A stretch of DNA of 64,000 nucleotides from Cyclaneusma minus. Taxonomy: Eukaryota > Ascomycota > Leotiomycetes > Marthamycetales > Marthamycetaceae. The notes below the pieces were generated by a model. It was not told the origin of the DNA and did no database searches. It worked only from the letters and a program-made list of their open reading frames with translations. The stretch covers positions 248,001 to 312,000 of the forward strand of contig JAKZHN010000033.1 of NCBI GenBank assembly GCA_037179335.1, given 5' to 3'. Shown here piece by piece: positions 20,701 through 34,391 of this stretch. Both the position numbers and the translations under genes were made by a program. The stretch's first letter is position 1. Each line of letters starts with the position of its first letter.

Positions 20701-21280
20701 AGCCCATTTCTTTCTGTGACCCGCATTCTCATTTCTCTTCAATCTCATCACTTCCTCTGTGCATTTTCGCGTACACTACAGTACAGCGCCAAGCACCTCT
20801 GTTCCCGATTGCAACGCTCGGTACGTCCTGGGTAAGCTCACCGTCCTGCCCAGGCTCACCAATTGCATTGGCAAAACCGTCCACGCTCAGCCTGCCAAGT
20901 CCAAAGTTGCTGCATTGGCCCATCCGTGTCACTCTGGTGAAACGAGATCAAGTTCTTGGCTGTGGAGAAGTCACGGTATTATCAGAAGCATCTCGCCGAC
21001 TTGAGCGGACCTATTATTGACACTTGTGACCTGGCCTATCCAATTTCCACAATTCTCTGGCTTTCCCGCAAGGGCCGTTGGCGCCGTTGCGAACATATTT
21101 AGCCCACTACCCCGCCTTCTTCCCCAGACCAACTCTCCTCTCCAGTCCCTCCACGCATCAGTCTCGCCTCATCCCCCCATCGGCTCCTCTACAAAACCAA
21201 CAAAAACCATTACATCAACTCCGACACCATCGCATCATCTCCTCTATACCGTACCCGAAACCGACTCGTCCAATCTCACA
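17740..21280. other. Intergenic DNA with weak 19-bp repeat traces
   Basis: No gene was recognised. Degenerate 19-bp repeat copies occur near 19600-19650 (GGAATATTCATAATTGAGG) and 19735-19830 (GGGTATTCCTAAATG). A TATATA box lies at ~20671, and the 200 bp before 21281 are strongly pyrimidine-rich on the plus strand, a typical fungal promoter or 5' UTR context for the next gene. Confidence 0.45.
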
Positions 21281-21703
21281 ATGTCTGCCCCCTACAGCTA
21301 CGCTGCCCAGCACCGCCTCGCCCCCCTCACAAACTTCCTCTCCCTCGCACCGGCCACCCATGCCAAAGTCGCTTCTGACAACAGCGCCATCGTCACCTCC
21401 AACCACACCCTGCGCCGCTTCAGAAGCTTCGACAGCGACACTACGGGTCAAAGATTCCTGAAACTGGGTGCTGGTGAAGGTGACTGGAGCGCTCCCCTCA
21501 CAACTTTCCTCTTCCTCGCACCCGCCACCCACGCCAAAGTCGCTTCTGACAATAGCGCCATCGTCACCCCCAACGACAACATGAGCCGCTCCAGCAGCTT
21601 TGCCAGCGACACCAGCGAGATGAGCGAGGGCGCTAAGGCGCAACGATTCTTGAAGCTGGGTGCTGGACAAGGTGACTGGAGCGAGGATGCTATCATTGAG
21701 TAA
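21281..21703 (+). CDS. Small conserved-type fungal protein with an internal tandem duplication
   Basis: The frame from ATG 21281 encodes 140 residues (MSAPYSYAAQHRLAPLTNFL..). Residues ~14-70 and ~71-134 are two copies of one block. Each has a hydrophobic start (APLTNFLSLAPATHAKVASD or APLTTFLFLAPATHAKVASD), a Ser-rich linker and a final RFLKLGAG-GDWS motif. The ending RFLKLG..GDWSE.. is familiar from small ascomycete proteins of unknown function, which usually have it once at the C-terminus. The start was chosen because the CT-rich leader ends just before it and the duplication begins soon after. No signal peptide or membrane segment is seen. The function is unknown. Confidence 0.65.
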   Translation: MSAPYSYAAQHRLAPLTNFLSLAPATHAKVASDNSAIVTSNHTLRRFRSFDSDTTGQRFLKLGAGEGDWSAPLTTFLFLAPATHAKVASDNSAIVTPNDNMSRSSSFASDTSEMSEGAKAQRFLKLGAGQGDWSEDAIIE

Positions 21704-24700
21704 GCGCTGCTTCATGGTGCTTCTGCATTTACGGTGTTTTTGAACCTTCGGTGATGGATTTGATTGTTGCATTGCATGAGTTGGGCTTGGCTGGCTTTGG
21801 GGATATATGGGATGTTGGATTATGGGATATTGGAGCGAGGACTGCGAAGGGACGGGGATGGTGGTGACTCGGAAAGGGCTCGGGAAGGGGATTTCATCTT
21901 GAGGAAGGGCTCGATTGAGTGCGGAGAGGGGATGCTCCTGGGGTTCTCGGATGGATGTCATGATGGTGAATTTGGGTGTCGATGGCGTTGGGCTTTTGCT
22001 TTCTGGGTTTAGGCGAGTGAGGTGTGCATCTGTTTTTTTTCCCGTCACATGGAAGCAGAGTGGTAAAGGTCGCTTCATGTCACAGCAGTCAGTATGAATA
22101 TTACTAGAACTTGCGAGGACAATCTTTAGCGGGCTCTTGGCCTTCTGCGTCGTGCCCGAAGTACAGAATGATCTCAAAACGACATCCAGCAAGCATTCTC
22201 GGTAATTCGATATCGCTCGTTGCTACTTGAGCATGGTCTTCTCACGCCTACATGTATTATCGTATACGACAAACACCAAAGGCAGCGTCTCTATAGTCTG
22301 CCTCAGCAAAATCTCAACGTATTGAGGGCGATAAGAGAGACTGCATACAGGCCATATATTTCATAGATTTCATGCTCATTGTTTGATGATTCGAACCAAA
22401 ATCATACCTTAGCGAGGCGAGGCTATTCTGGAAAAGCGTCGCACATTTGGGAAGTAGGAATAGAAGACACTAGACAGGTCAACATTAACAAGGAAATCAC
22501 GGGCTACCTAGCAAGGAACAACATCAACTAGTTTGGAACATCGACAAGCTTCAAAGCTAGATTACCTGTCTAATCCCAGTAATTGCGAAATCCCAACTAC
22601 CAGTCTAAGTTATCATCATGAATGCAGAAGTGAATGTAAGCGCCGCGTTTCGTGAATGACAAAGTTTCCATTCGTTGAGGCTAAAGATGGAGTACAAATG
22701 TCAATTTGGAAACTTACATGAGGTGTAGCTGCAGAGAACACATGATCATGTACCTAAAGGCATTTTTGAACACCATAGAGACTCGCAAGGGGCTCTGGCT
22801 GTGACAGCATACCATTCTCTCCTCTAGTTCTCCGTCTCTTTCGTCACCTCTATAGGTACCTATAGGCGAGGCCGCGAGGCGCGGGGAGGGAGGAAATAGG
22901 AGATCCAAGGCCCTTCTCCCTTTCTCCAATTTCTTATAACCATGACCACTCTGGCAATCTATCGTCAGGACCTGAGACTGAACCTCTCTAGGTATCCAAG
23001 TAAGCACCATCTACCAGGAATATAGCACAGTCACTAATGGTAGATTCGAGTTTTTAAAGCAGCGAATCAATAAGTTTCAGCACTTATTGGCTTGTAGCTC
23101 AAATAGACCTTTTCTCGTCTGGGTAGTCACATGTTCTCTAGAAACTTACCATGGATATTCAGCAGGGCTAGGGCCTAGATTTCGCCTCCTAGTCCCTCCT
23201 TTTTGCTTTCATATTCTTCCTGCGTAAAAATAAGCGCGATCAAACAACGCCCCTTTTCGCTATGTGCCCATCGAGTGATGGTCAACTACAATCCTTCGAC
23301 GTGCAGGCAGCAGGGCTTTCACAAAAAGCTTCTCCTATCCCATCTATTAGATGTCGACAGCGGCCGGCCTCGACAGTTTAAGCCACACAGCTTCCAACGC
23401 AGCAGTATACAGATTACGACGTTTCCAACGCCCGAAGATAATTTGACAGTTTGAGCAGTGTCCAATGATAAACTGATTCACCAAGGGGATGTTCAGCTGC
23501 CGGCACAGGGAGGTAACAGGTACTTAGTCACTAGGTAAGGTAGATAGATATCTTTGAGGTCCAGTTACCAAATAGGGCAGAGGCAGTCCGTTGTTAACGT
23601 ATGGATAATGCGATGATCAGGATCTCAGAAAGAGTCATTGAAGACACAACTTTCAGCGCCGCGTGGTCTTGACCTTTCATTGGCTCTTTGCTACTCCCTA
23701 CTCCTCTTTTAAGACTGGATCGTGACTCCCCGAAAAAGATTGAAACCCCCAAGAAAAATTCGCGGCAAAAAGTGCACGAAATGTACCCTCGCGGGTGTGA
23801 ACTTTGTGGGACTTGCCCCGAGATTGCCAGAACTTTTGCAAGCCAAGGCGCGTGACGCGATCGAGCATAATAGATGCTCTGACCGCCAAATCACTACCTT
23901 TTCAGATGATGATTTGTTGTCTTTTTCGCCGTTGTGAGGCTGCGGGGCAACCCCTTGGGAAAGGTGGACATCTGTTTGGAAACCTTCGAAGTGAACAATT
24001 TCTTGTGATCAGGAAATTGAAACTGATATCTGTGGAAAGGCTCTCACGGGCGCTTTTCTAATTTCTTTTTGGAAAGAAGGAGGCAGCACTCGAGCATGAA
24101 CCAGCCTCTCATTCCTTCCTACTTCCTTCCTCTCACAGCACTTGAGCATTGTCATGAGCAAAGGCTCGAGCGTCGCGATTTTGGTGTGAGTATAGCCCCC
24201 ATTTTTTGTCAATGTGAGCTGGTTCAAGAATTCAGTTGAACTTGGTCGCGCCAAACACCAATTCCCCCAATAAGAGAGGGAGAGAGAGAGAGACCAGAAG
24301 CTTCAATATGCTTCGATATGAGCGCCGAGAAAATTCCAACTCTCGAGAAGTGAGACATCTTGATGTTCACCCCTGAAAGCCACATATCAGCGATAGTGAA
24401 GAATTATCTCGTCCAATGCGAGTCTCGGCCATTACGTTTAAAAGATACGTAAGCTCAAACACCTGTACCGTGACTTTGTTTAGCTGTAGCTGTAGATAAC
24501 GCTTGTCTAGACGCTGTCTGCACGTCCGGGTGCTGGCCATGCCAAGACTCCCCCCTACCCCCCCTGCGGCCACACAAATATGTCCGAAGTACTTCCAGCG
24601 ATTTTCAACTGATTGCTGTACATGTAGGCTAGAACTATGTAAATAGCGGAGAGAATCCGGATGAAAATGGAGAAAAAACAGGTGAAGAGTCATGAACTCA

Positions 24701-27700
24701 GACTAAAATGTAGTCAAATACCCCTAGAAAGGACCGTTCGAAGATGATGCATAGCAGGGGAGCAGCCTCGGTATGGCCAGCACCTGTATTTCATCGAATA
24801 GCGTTTTCGATGTACCACAGCTTGCCAGAGGCCCAGGTCTCAAACTGCATTACTCGGTCAGTGGGGCAAAGTCGGGCATAAGGAGGAGTGAAATTCCATA
24901 TATATCCTTGGCATATAAGGCCGCTTGAGGCACATATGAACAGGATAAAATCGGATCTGTCGGAAGGAGGACACAAACTCGGATAGCACACCCTGCCAGC
25001 GAGTGGGGAAGAAGCCCACGGGATGGCCCAATAGTCACCCATGAGCCCTGTGAGCGAGCCAATGCCGAGCGATCTGTGCGATCTGGAAGTAGGGGGTGTC
25101 AAATGTTTAACCGCCTGGAAAATTCCATGGTGGAGAGTGTCGGAGAATTTTGAACCTGGCGAGTAGTAGTGACGTAAAAACAAAAGAAGCGTGGACCAAT
25201 GGCTCTGAATCTTTGGCTCTCCGAGGAGAAAGTCGAAGACTGGACGCGGTATTTCAAATACCGTTCCCACATGTCTTCGAGCATTCGTCGAATCGATGGA
25301 CCTCCATGCAACGTCCCGTTCGCATCCACGGACGAACGAAAGATATCGGAGGGGCTGCTGTCAGAGGCTGAGACTGAGAGGATATGTTTCTTTCGGATCA
25401 TCTCCAGGAACATTGATGCAGTCTCCAAGACGCCCGATCCACTTGGAAGCCCATCTTTCTAGAGCATGTAGAGTAGCTGAAAATTTCAGCCTCGAGGCTG
25501 CCTACAGATCTACGGTGAAAGACATCAGCCGATCTGCTCTTCCATCCCATTATGTGATGATAATACTCAAGCCAGCCAGCCAGCCATCAAAGATGCCGAT
25601 ACACCTGCCCCAGCTCGACGCAAGAGAGAGAAAAAACCTGGCCAACTCCGACCTCCTCCTATGTAAGGAGCGCAAGAAGGTCTCAAACGTCGCGTACGTC
25701 CGAGATCGGAAAGATTAGTATTCAAGAACTCGAGAGCAAATTACCTCACGATGCATGATACACCGCATGGACTTGCTCGTGCTACTTACACTTTTGCCAC
25801 GGACTCAACTACCGCCTGCTGCGGGTATCGTACGTTGCTCGTCCATCCAGCTCCACCGCACCTCGGAGTCAGCAACATTCTGCAACTCGAGAGGTCAAGG
25901 AAACTGCAAAGCAAGTACCACGATTAGCATCTTGATAGGGCGGTGCGGCGCGAACGTTGCAATTCAAAAATTCCAAGACAACGAGTTCGAGACACGCATT
26001 TTCTCTCCGAAGACAATACCAATCGATATGGGAAGTCCCAGGCCCTTATCCGACGCAGCATGCATTACGCAGTGAATGCAGTACGCGGAACCCGCTTGGG
26101 TCGATGGAGAACATCGTCCGCAGTAGCCGGAAGCCCCGGAATACTTCAGAGCCCACAGACACTTGGTGATTCGCACAGCTGTATTCTACGACAATACACA
26201 CTGTACTTGTACTTGTACAATGTACACAAACAGCGCGTAACAGTCGTACGGCGGGACTTTTGACTTACGAGCTTCCGTGGGACTGGCGAATACTTTAGGC
26301 CATGGGTTCCTGCATTCGAGTAACGAGGTGCGCTGCCGACGCTGCTGTGGAAGGGGAATGTGGGACAGAGATGGTGCAATGCGAGGGGGGGTGATCCACT
26401 GATCTCGCGGAAGTAGTGCGGAAGGCTGCCTGCGTTGATTTGCTGGATGGGGAAAGGGATGGGAAGGAGAATAAATGAAAGAAGAAGAGAAAAGAAGTCT
26501 TTGGCGCGCCTGGGGCTGTTTCTGGTGAAGAGAGTACAGGGGGAGGCTTGGAATGTGTGTATCGTCGTATTCTGATATTCTGTGTTCGTGCTTGGACTCA
26601 GCCTCTTTTTCTTCAACAAATTCTGCGAGAAGTCTCAGACGAGATTGGGCACGAGGTGCGCACTCCGCTCAGCAACGAATCGAGAATCGCTTGATGACTC
26701 TGCTGCGAGTGAACGATTAGACGACTTGGGACACCTAAGACTTGTCTAGCTTCTGCAGTAGGTCCTGGGCTCAGGCCCTGCTATTCTCTCTTCTGTGTCT
26801 CGTGTTGAAAGGCTGTCTGGCCAGAACCGCAGGCGCCCGGCTGGGACATATCCGCGTCCAATATCTGAAGCTTCCCAGATACGATTTGCTTCTTTGCTCC
26901 CCAGAAGAGCAATCCGTTCCGTGCTCCCGATGCTGATACTACTTGATGGCAAGATGCAAAGAAAGCAAGCATGTATGGAATCGTCGCTTATTGTAGGCGT
27001 CTGCAAGGCCAACACTACCTTGCGACCTGCTGACTAGTGCAGCGACCTCAATATTGACCGCCCCAGATTCCAGAAACATACATCTTTGCGAACATAGGTC
27101 CGACAGTGTGGTTCATGCTAAGAGCAAGCGGCGTTTGGAGTTTTGGACTAGCCGCTGGAACCATAGCATTGGCTCAGCGACACCGAGCCTTGCGTATAGC
27201 GCATCTGATAACGACCAGCATGGTCATTTGGGGGGCGTGGGGGTGCTAGAAAATGGGTGCGGTCTTCACTATGGAGTGTCTTATCCTTGCACATCATCAA
27301 GTGTTGGCTGCTGTTGCTGTGATTGCTGACGATGGAACGGCCCAGCAGTGGCATCCTACTGGTCAGTGATGATACGGAGGCGGTAGGAGTTGTCCATTAG
27401 ACGCAGCCGTCCGCGCTTCTTCACCAGTGATGGCCTCAGTAATGGCCGCCACGTAGCCCTGCTAAAATTGGCGCTGGCTCCTCTCATTTCAGGTGGGCAA
27501 GGATCAAGAAGGAACCCTGTCGACCCGTCGCTTGATTCCACGTCTCTGTTCAATCCCAAGGTAGCATATTCTGGATGTTGAATGTTACTCGCGTGCTTCT
27601 TGACCTGCTCACGACAGGACCATGGAACGGCTGGATAGAATAGTGACAGGGATGGACGACACGGTGGCACACGATATAGGCCAGTGCAACGCTAGAGTAT

Positions 27701-30700
27701 TGATGTGGTCCAGAGGAATATCGTCATATCCATCTCATTTGATGCTCGAATCTGGCTTTCCGAGGCGTAATGTTCCGGGCAGATACTTCGCAAGCTGTGG
27801 TCATCTTGTTAACCGATCTGCTTCAGGTTGAGTACGTAGCGAGAAACAGCAAATCCGGACTGCAGAAAAGGCAGAGTCTCAGCTGAAGTTGGCGGCAATC
27901 ATTCAGGAGACTTGCGACACAAGCATCTCATACCGATCCTCTAGGTCACGATATTCGGCGACCCCTCCAGCAAAATTGATGACCGATCCCGAGCCCCGCC
28001 AATAGCCTGGAGCCTTAAAACTCACCGCTTCCCAGTTCCCGACGATCTCTCGGCCCGCTAGCCACCAACGCGCCATGCCCATGCCGGCGCGCCCAGAAGC
28101 CCCAGGGTCCAATGGCCGATGGAACCAGACTGTCGGGTTTGGCTGACAAAGCAAAGCTTATTGATGGAAATAGCGCATCCAGTTTCCCGGGATTCGATGT
28201 GGTAGTGACGGGCAGCCACCTCACAAAAGGTGGCAGCCACCCCGCCGCCATCAACACGTCTCACCATGTCAGATGGCCCACTGGTGACTTGTGGCTCCTA
28301 GTATATGGCTTGCGGAGGGCTTTTGCGTGAAAATCAGTGCCGAATAGCGGTGGTCTCTGCGGTATAGAGGAGTGGGACAGGCCAAGACGGGCGTGTCACG
28401 CACGACATCAATTCTCCGTACTCGGTGCACGTATTCCAGCAGTAGTATTCTTGAATAATGAATCCAATTAAAACAGGTCGATCCGGCAAGCTGGGCCTCT
28501 GGGAAACGCTTTTCGTCTCGTCTGCTCGCCTCTAGCTTGCATGCGGGCATGCAGTAGAACACGGCACTAACCCCCAGCGCCCAACCTCGTTGCATCTTTG
28601 ATCGACAGAAAGGAAGAAGTCCCGACGACTGGATCCTGCACACATGAACGTGCTCTGCGAAGCACTCGCACAAGTCACACTTGCACGGCCTCTCCGCCAG
28701 CCGAGTCAAGCGCCATCCGCCCCCTCGGTGCATGCCTGACAAATCCATGTCCTGTTAGTATCTGACGCCCAATCTGGACTGCCAGCTCTCAAGGCCACGC
28801 CCGCTTGCATCTTCCCTTCCATAGTATCCGTACTGTCTCTGGCGGAGATGAACATCTCTCCACCAATCTTTTGCAATAAGCTCGTCCTGGTGGCGTGTAG
28901 CTATCGGAAGCACCCCTTCGTCAGGTGGCACAGCAGTGCCAAAGACTTGGCTTCAAATCTCTGGCCCCACTCGAGGAGGCTGACGTTCAAGACACGCACT
29001 ACGCAATCGTGGCCGCCCGTCCCGTACTCCTGGGATATGTTTAGTGGAAAGTGATTTAATTGTGGCCGAGGGTGACAGACTGTCGGGTCCAAGCCCCTTC
29101 ACTACGGCATAGGAAGCACATAGTCGTGGAGGGGCCATAAATACCTGGAGCTGGTCCGCCGTCTCTTGCCATCTTCTTCTTGACTTCCTCTCACGCACAT
29201 CGGCAGGCAAAGAAGCTTGAAGCTTCGATCATCATCTCTCCCGCCATTCTCCGTCTTCCTCGGCGGCTCCCTGCAAAGGTGACGGCAACGGGGTCTTGAA
29301 CGGGCTACGGCTTCCCCACATTTCGGCTTGGTCTGGGCAGCGACAACAATAGCAGCCGCGCCAAACGACGATATTTGCAGCTCGTGCGTCAAGACTGGGG
29401 ACTGAGACAGAGAGCACGTGCTGCACGGCGGGTCGAGTTCTGCAAGAGGAGTACAGAAAGTGGACTAGCAGAGAATAGCTTCAACGCGAGCGAAAAGACG
29501 TGAAACAGCAGAGATTTTCAGCGGCGACGAGAGCAAGCTGCGGAAGAACGGAGATTTCAGGAGCAAGGCCAATTTGAAAAGGTGGTCAGCCTACCGGCAG
29601 TCAGCAAGGCTCCAGCTTCAATCAGCTGCACCCAGTCCTCGGCGCCGTGCCAAATCGTCGACAGAGACAGCACGGCACGTCTTGGGCGTGGAGCACGTCG
29701 TGGAGTCATCTTAGCGCAAGCGCCGTATCTGGCATCAATCTGGTGTCCATCGGCAGTCGTGTCAATTGCGCGCGGCGACTTGGGCGTTGCTCGTCAATCT
29801 AGTCCTGCAGATCTGTGCTCGCGTGGCAGTCGCATCGGACAGTCAGCCATCTCCAGTACAACACCAATTCCGCTCTCGTTTCGTTTCGTCCTTGCTGCGT
29901 CGAGCAGGCGCTGTTGAGGCCAAGTCTGGTCGGCTATTATTGTCGCTCAACGCTCTATCCGCACTGCCACACATGTCCTAAGGATCTGTGGCTGTCAGTC
30001 CCGAGGCACAGCGTCAAAATCTGCGAAACCATACATGCCACTTTCTCCTCTGCGGCCCAAATCCACCACTACCACAATTTGGGACCCAAAGGGCCCCTAA
30101 CGCCAACTTCTGTGCCTTCCCACACCTTTGCAACGGGCGCCCAGAAAGCTAAAAACACCAGCTGCTTCGCCAGGCCATCCCCGTCCTGAGATCACCGTCC
30201 TCTCCGACGATCGCCGCCCTTCCAGCTGCAGACCCCAGCACGGCCCCGTAGCGCTTGCGGCGAAGAGTGGCTCGCACAGGGAAGAGTCGGCCAGATTTCC
30301 CCTGGTCCATCTCGAGAAAATCCGTGTGTCGTCCAGGCTTCGGCTGGGCAGCCCCCCCAGCGCCCCCCTCCCACGCCCCGGGATCTTTTTCCCTCAGAAG
30401 TCTGAACTTGAACTGGAGTTTGAAGAGTCCCAGCGGGAGGGTCGCTTCAGCCTTCCCATCGAACTGCCGCCAGACGTCGACCCCTCATCCCTGCGTGGTA
30501 GCTGCCTGTGGGCTTGCTTGCACCCGCACTTGCAGACTGCCGGCCTAACCCCTCGCCTGTCTGTGTGCCACTCTTGAATCCTAACCCTATTTCCAGCTCT
30601 TGTCGTGGGCCAAACTTACCAGCCCCCGGTGCTCGCTATTGACTTTGGAATAAACCCACGCCGTGGGCTCTGACACCTGCCAGCCAAGCCCCACCGGCGC

Positions 30701-30873
30701 CGGCAGAGAATAAAGCTCGTTCTGCAACCCCGACTTCGCCTGCATCGCCAGTTACGTCGCCTTGCTTTTCTGACTTCTGCTTCGGAGAATTACACTTCAT
30801 CCTTTACTTTCATCCGCTCCTTAGCAGGAGGAGGAATCCTTGAATTTGCCTTATTATACGACAAGTAGCCTCC
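21704..30873. other. Long gene-poor region
   Basis: Nine kilobases hold no gene that I can support. Frames of 159 codons at 24791-25270 (minus) and 28269-28748 (minus) and smaller ones lack recognisable domains. A short GA-run lies at 24279-24292 and a GTACTTGTACTTGTACAATG stretch near 26201-26222. Composition is mixed and not strongly AT-rich, so this is not an obvious RIP-degraded transposon bed. Confidence 0.4.
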
Positions 30874-32440
30874 ATGGCCCTGAGAACGATGGTTACCAAT
30901 GGGTATGTGTAAAGATAACCTCGCTTGAAAGCCTTGCCAGTCCCTTTCCTTGTCGAGCTTCACAGAGGCTCTAGAAAGCACTTTCTCATGAGACCTCTGA
31001 ACTTCTGCATGCTACGAAAGATCCTAGACGGCTCAGGCTAATATGAGACTGTAGAGACGCTTATCCTGTTCCGGCTACCCAGCACCTCGAACCTGCGCCT
31101 AATTTGACTGCCGAAGCGCTTTTGGTACCTAGAACCTACATAGAAAATGGTCGCAGATACCATCGGTTGAACGCAGGATCTTATCTGCTACCGTGTGATG
31201 ATGTACGTTTTGGCCTTTTCCGGTCGTGCCGTTGCGATTGCTTGATCAGTTTCGTGCTTCCACAATTGTATTCCCCTTTGAATGAGTGTCTCCTGTGCTT
31301 TGTTTGCTGATGCGAGAATGACAGCCCGAGCAAGCACGTATGGATATCATCCACCAGCTCTTTAAAGTCGCTCGCGATGGCAAGCTTTTCGAGAGACCAC
31401 TAAGGCTGGCGCCCGGAGAATTCGATCAATCAGGAAGAGGAGAACTCAAAATAATAGATGTTGGCTGTGGAACTGGAATCTGGGCAATTAGTGTTGGAGA
31501 GTAAGTACAGCCTGACGGCGGTGTCGTCTAACTTGCTTGTACTTTGATGCTGATTTTGTTACATAGCATGTTCGCCGGCTACGCACAAATCTGTTGTCTG
31601 GACCTCGTACCGATCCAACCTTCTTTGTAAGTGCGAGCATAGAAGCTTTGCTGGGATTGATGGCTGATACTTCTCTCAGTATTGCTCCGGGGATGGAAAT
31701 CATGTTTGACGTTGATTTCGAGCTGGATCCCTGGTTGAAACGAACCGCGACGCCCGGTCGTCTACGAGAGGGTGTGTTCGATTTAGTACATTTCCGTATG
31801 CTTCTGGGTAGTGTCTCGCATTGGCCTGAGATGTACGCGAAAGCTTACCGGTTAGTGGCGTCTTCCCCATCATTCATGGCTGCAATCAACCACTGTTGCT
31901 GATTTACTTCCCATGACCCATAGACACCTTGGCCCCGGTGGATTTCTAGAGCACGTCGAAATCGATTTCGAGCCGCGCCCGGACCGCGCGGAAGACCTAG
32001 AGATGGTCAGGAACAGCTCTTTTATGAGATGGTACGAGCTCATTTGCCGCGCCTTCGAAAGGCATGGCCGGCCATTCCGCTACAACCACAATACTACAAG
32101 TCTACTAGCTTCTATGGGATTTACTGAAATTGCGGACAAACGCTCGATAGTACCGGTAAACGGATGGTCTCGTGAAAAGAAGGACCACGACGTTGGGCGC
32201 TGGTTCAATCTCGTCTTGGTGGACGGCATGGAAGCCATGAGTTATGCCCCGTTAATCAGGATCGAACACTGGACCAGAGAGGATGTGCAAATCCTGCTCG
32301 AAGAAGTCAAAAAGGAGTTGACTGACAGGAAATTCCGCGTGTACTGCGAGATGTAAGTAACAACTCGATTTTTTTCCAGTCCTCTCCAGTACATTTTGCT
32401 AACAGGACACAGGCACGTCGTGACGGCACGAAAACAATGA
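30874..32440 (+). CDS. LaeA-like SAM-dependent methyltransferase
   Basis: The seven-exon model joins 30874-30902, 31055-31202, 31325-31500, 31567-31626, 31680-31850, 31924-32352 and 32413-32440, 346 residues in all. Every intron has GT..AG borders and all phases fit. The N-terminal block YIENGRRYHRLNAGSYLLP is typical of LaeA-like enzymes. Motif I is IIDVGCGTGIWAI (~102-114). Next come CCLDLVPIQPSFIAPGMEI, then FDLVHFRMLLGSVSHW and HLGPGGFLEHVEID. The protein ends HVVTARKQ. LaeA relatives act in the nucleus as regulators of secondary metabolism and development, though most paralogues have unknown substrates. The first exon (29 nt) and last exon (28 nt) are very short, and exon 1 is the least certain part. 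No biosynthetic cluster genes lie beside it in this window. Confidence 0.85.
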
Positions 32441-34391
32441 TCTACTACCAGTGTTTAACATTTACAGACCTCGTTGCCGACCTACGGCACAAACCGACCC
32501 CGTCAGTACCATTTCCGACACTCGATTTCCCCAACATCCGATGCGTCATTGCCTATTCATCGACTTCGACCGCCTGGTCCACACCCATGGCCTCTTTACC
32601 CTCTACACACCGCCGAAAAAAGCAACTTCGACTAATCAGGGCAGCCGGAGAAGCCGGTGCCCTGCGACGTCTAGTAATTCTTGAAACATCAAACTACCAT
32701 GGCTTCTCGAATCTAGATTTCTTCTGCCTGCGGGTGAACTATCACAAAGGATCTCGACGTCGGTTGTGCAACGTCGTGTGTGATGCAGGATGCATTCGAT
32801 GGGACATTCCTTCCATGCAAGCACGCGAAGCCCGTGGGGGTTGCAGGAAATGGAATACGAATACGACGATACGACGAGCCATATTTTTGGCGAAGAAAAA
32901 GCATTCAGCACGTTGTAGACGACCAGCGGCAGACGCAAGAGACGATATTCGGGTCGAAGAAGCAAAGAACGGGCAGCGCAGAAGATTGGAATAGGCCACG
33001 GAGCCCCCCGTGGGGTGAGGTTTGAACATATGTTGCAAAGCGGGAAAGGGGCTGCAGGCTGCCGTCTCCGTGGTGGTGTCGGACTGTTACTCGGCGTCAC
33101 AGGCAGTGTCGAAGGAGTGGCTTCTTCTCAACAGTCGTACGCATCGAATCGGAAGCGTGGCTGCGAGGGCCGGCGAGACGCACGTGGAAGAAGAATAGGA
33201 AGGTCCAGCGAACAGGCTGAACAAACGTGGCTCTTTACCAGATATTCGCCAACTCTGGGTTTCTACGTGCCGTCTTACAAATGCAAGGCAGCGACGTGGA
33301 GGATTACCAGACTTTGCCGCACTTCGGATATCAACAGACGCCGTCTGGCAGAATACGGCAAGCCGAATTGCTTCAGCCTTGGCCCTCATCTCAGTATTCC
33401 CGACCCGAGGGAGTAGCGCCAGCCAGCGAAGGAGTGCATTTGTGGCGTTTTCTTTTCCTTTTGATTTTTTTCGTTTTGCTTTGCCGAGGGGGGGGTTTTT
33501 TTTTTTTTTTTTTTTTTTTCAAATTCCGATCGGCAGGCATGTGTGCATAGCACAGCATTCGCCGCGTGGCATTCAAGGCTTGCACGTCGTCGTCACACGT
33601 CGCACATGATATACTTTCAGTAAAACTCGATACCCTGTAATTATGGATTGCGTAGGGCTTTACTCAACAAAAAGCGATTTCGGCGCTGGGGCTGGGCGGG
33701 CAAAATCTTTTCCGAGTCTGGGCTTTCAGGACTTTTCAGCGACTCTGTGAGCAGGGCGGTGCATCATGCATATGGGAGGTATTTCTTGGACTGAATTGGA
33801 GGATCTGGGTTTGGGAGGACGGCGGGCAATTTGGGCAAAAGCGTTTGGCATTGATGAAGGCGGTTATGCAGTACGATGTCGGCATACCTGGCTGATGAGA
33901 GGAACTGTGGGAAGATTGAAGAACAGATTAGGTGTCGACTCGGGGGATTTTGTGAGACTGCTGCTGGTGCTGTGTTTTTTGAATGCAGATAAAATCATAT
34001 CATAGACGTTCAACTGTTGGATTTTGGCAAAGTCGAGGGAACTTGTGCTCCCTCTCTATTCTACTAGTTTTCACTGTCATCTGTGACTCTCTCTCTCTCT
34101 CTCTCTCTCTCACACATGCTCTCCCCCCCGGTTCTGTTTAGTCTAGGTATCTATTTCCCCGAGACTTGCAGAATGTTCGTCTTTCTACTTGGCACTTCGA
34201 ATGTTTCAAGTATTCTTGGCGAGATGGAATTCCTTCATTACGCAATGAAATTCTACGCTCTTCTCACCGCGGCGGTGTAGTGGGAACTTTCATATGAAAT
34301 ACGGAGTATTGAGAAAGCATTATGAGCGAGCGTTTTGGAGAAATTCGAAACATGCGGCCTAACGCAATCACTTCTCGTGCATTTCAGCATG
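32441..34391. other. Intergenic DNA with homopolymer and TC repeats
   Basis: No gene was recognised. A G7 run followed by an uninterrupted T tract of more than 20 lies at ~33490-33520, and a (TC)n microsatellite at ~34087-34111. Confidence 0.5.

Noticed and set aside
21215..22192. 325-codon minus-strand frame over the duplicated small gene
   Set aside because: It overlaps the plus-strand gene with the clear repeated GDWS motif and shows no recognisable domain.
22391..22420. Possible tRNA because of a B-box-like GGTTCGAATC on the minus strand
   Set aside because: No A-box stands at the right distance and no T-run terminator follows.
33490..33520. Poly(T) tract as a retroposon tail
   Set aside because: No element body or target-site duplication is recognisable next to it, so it is treated as a simple homopolymer.
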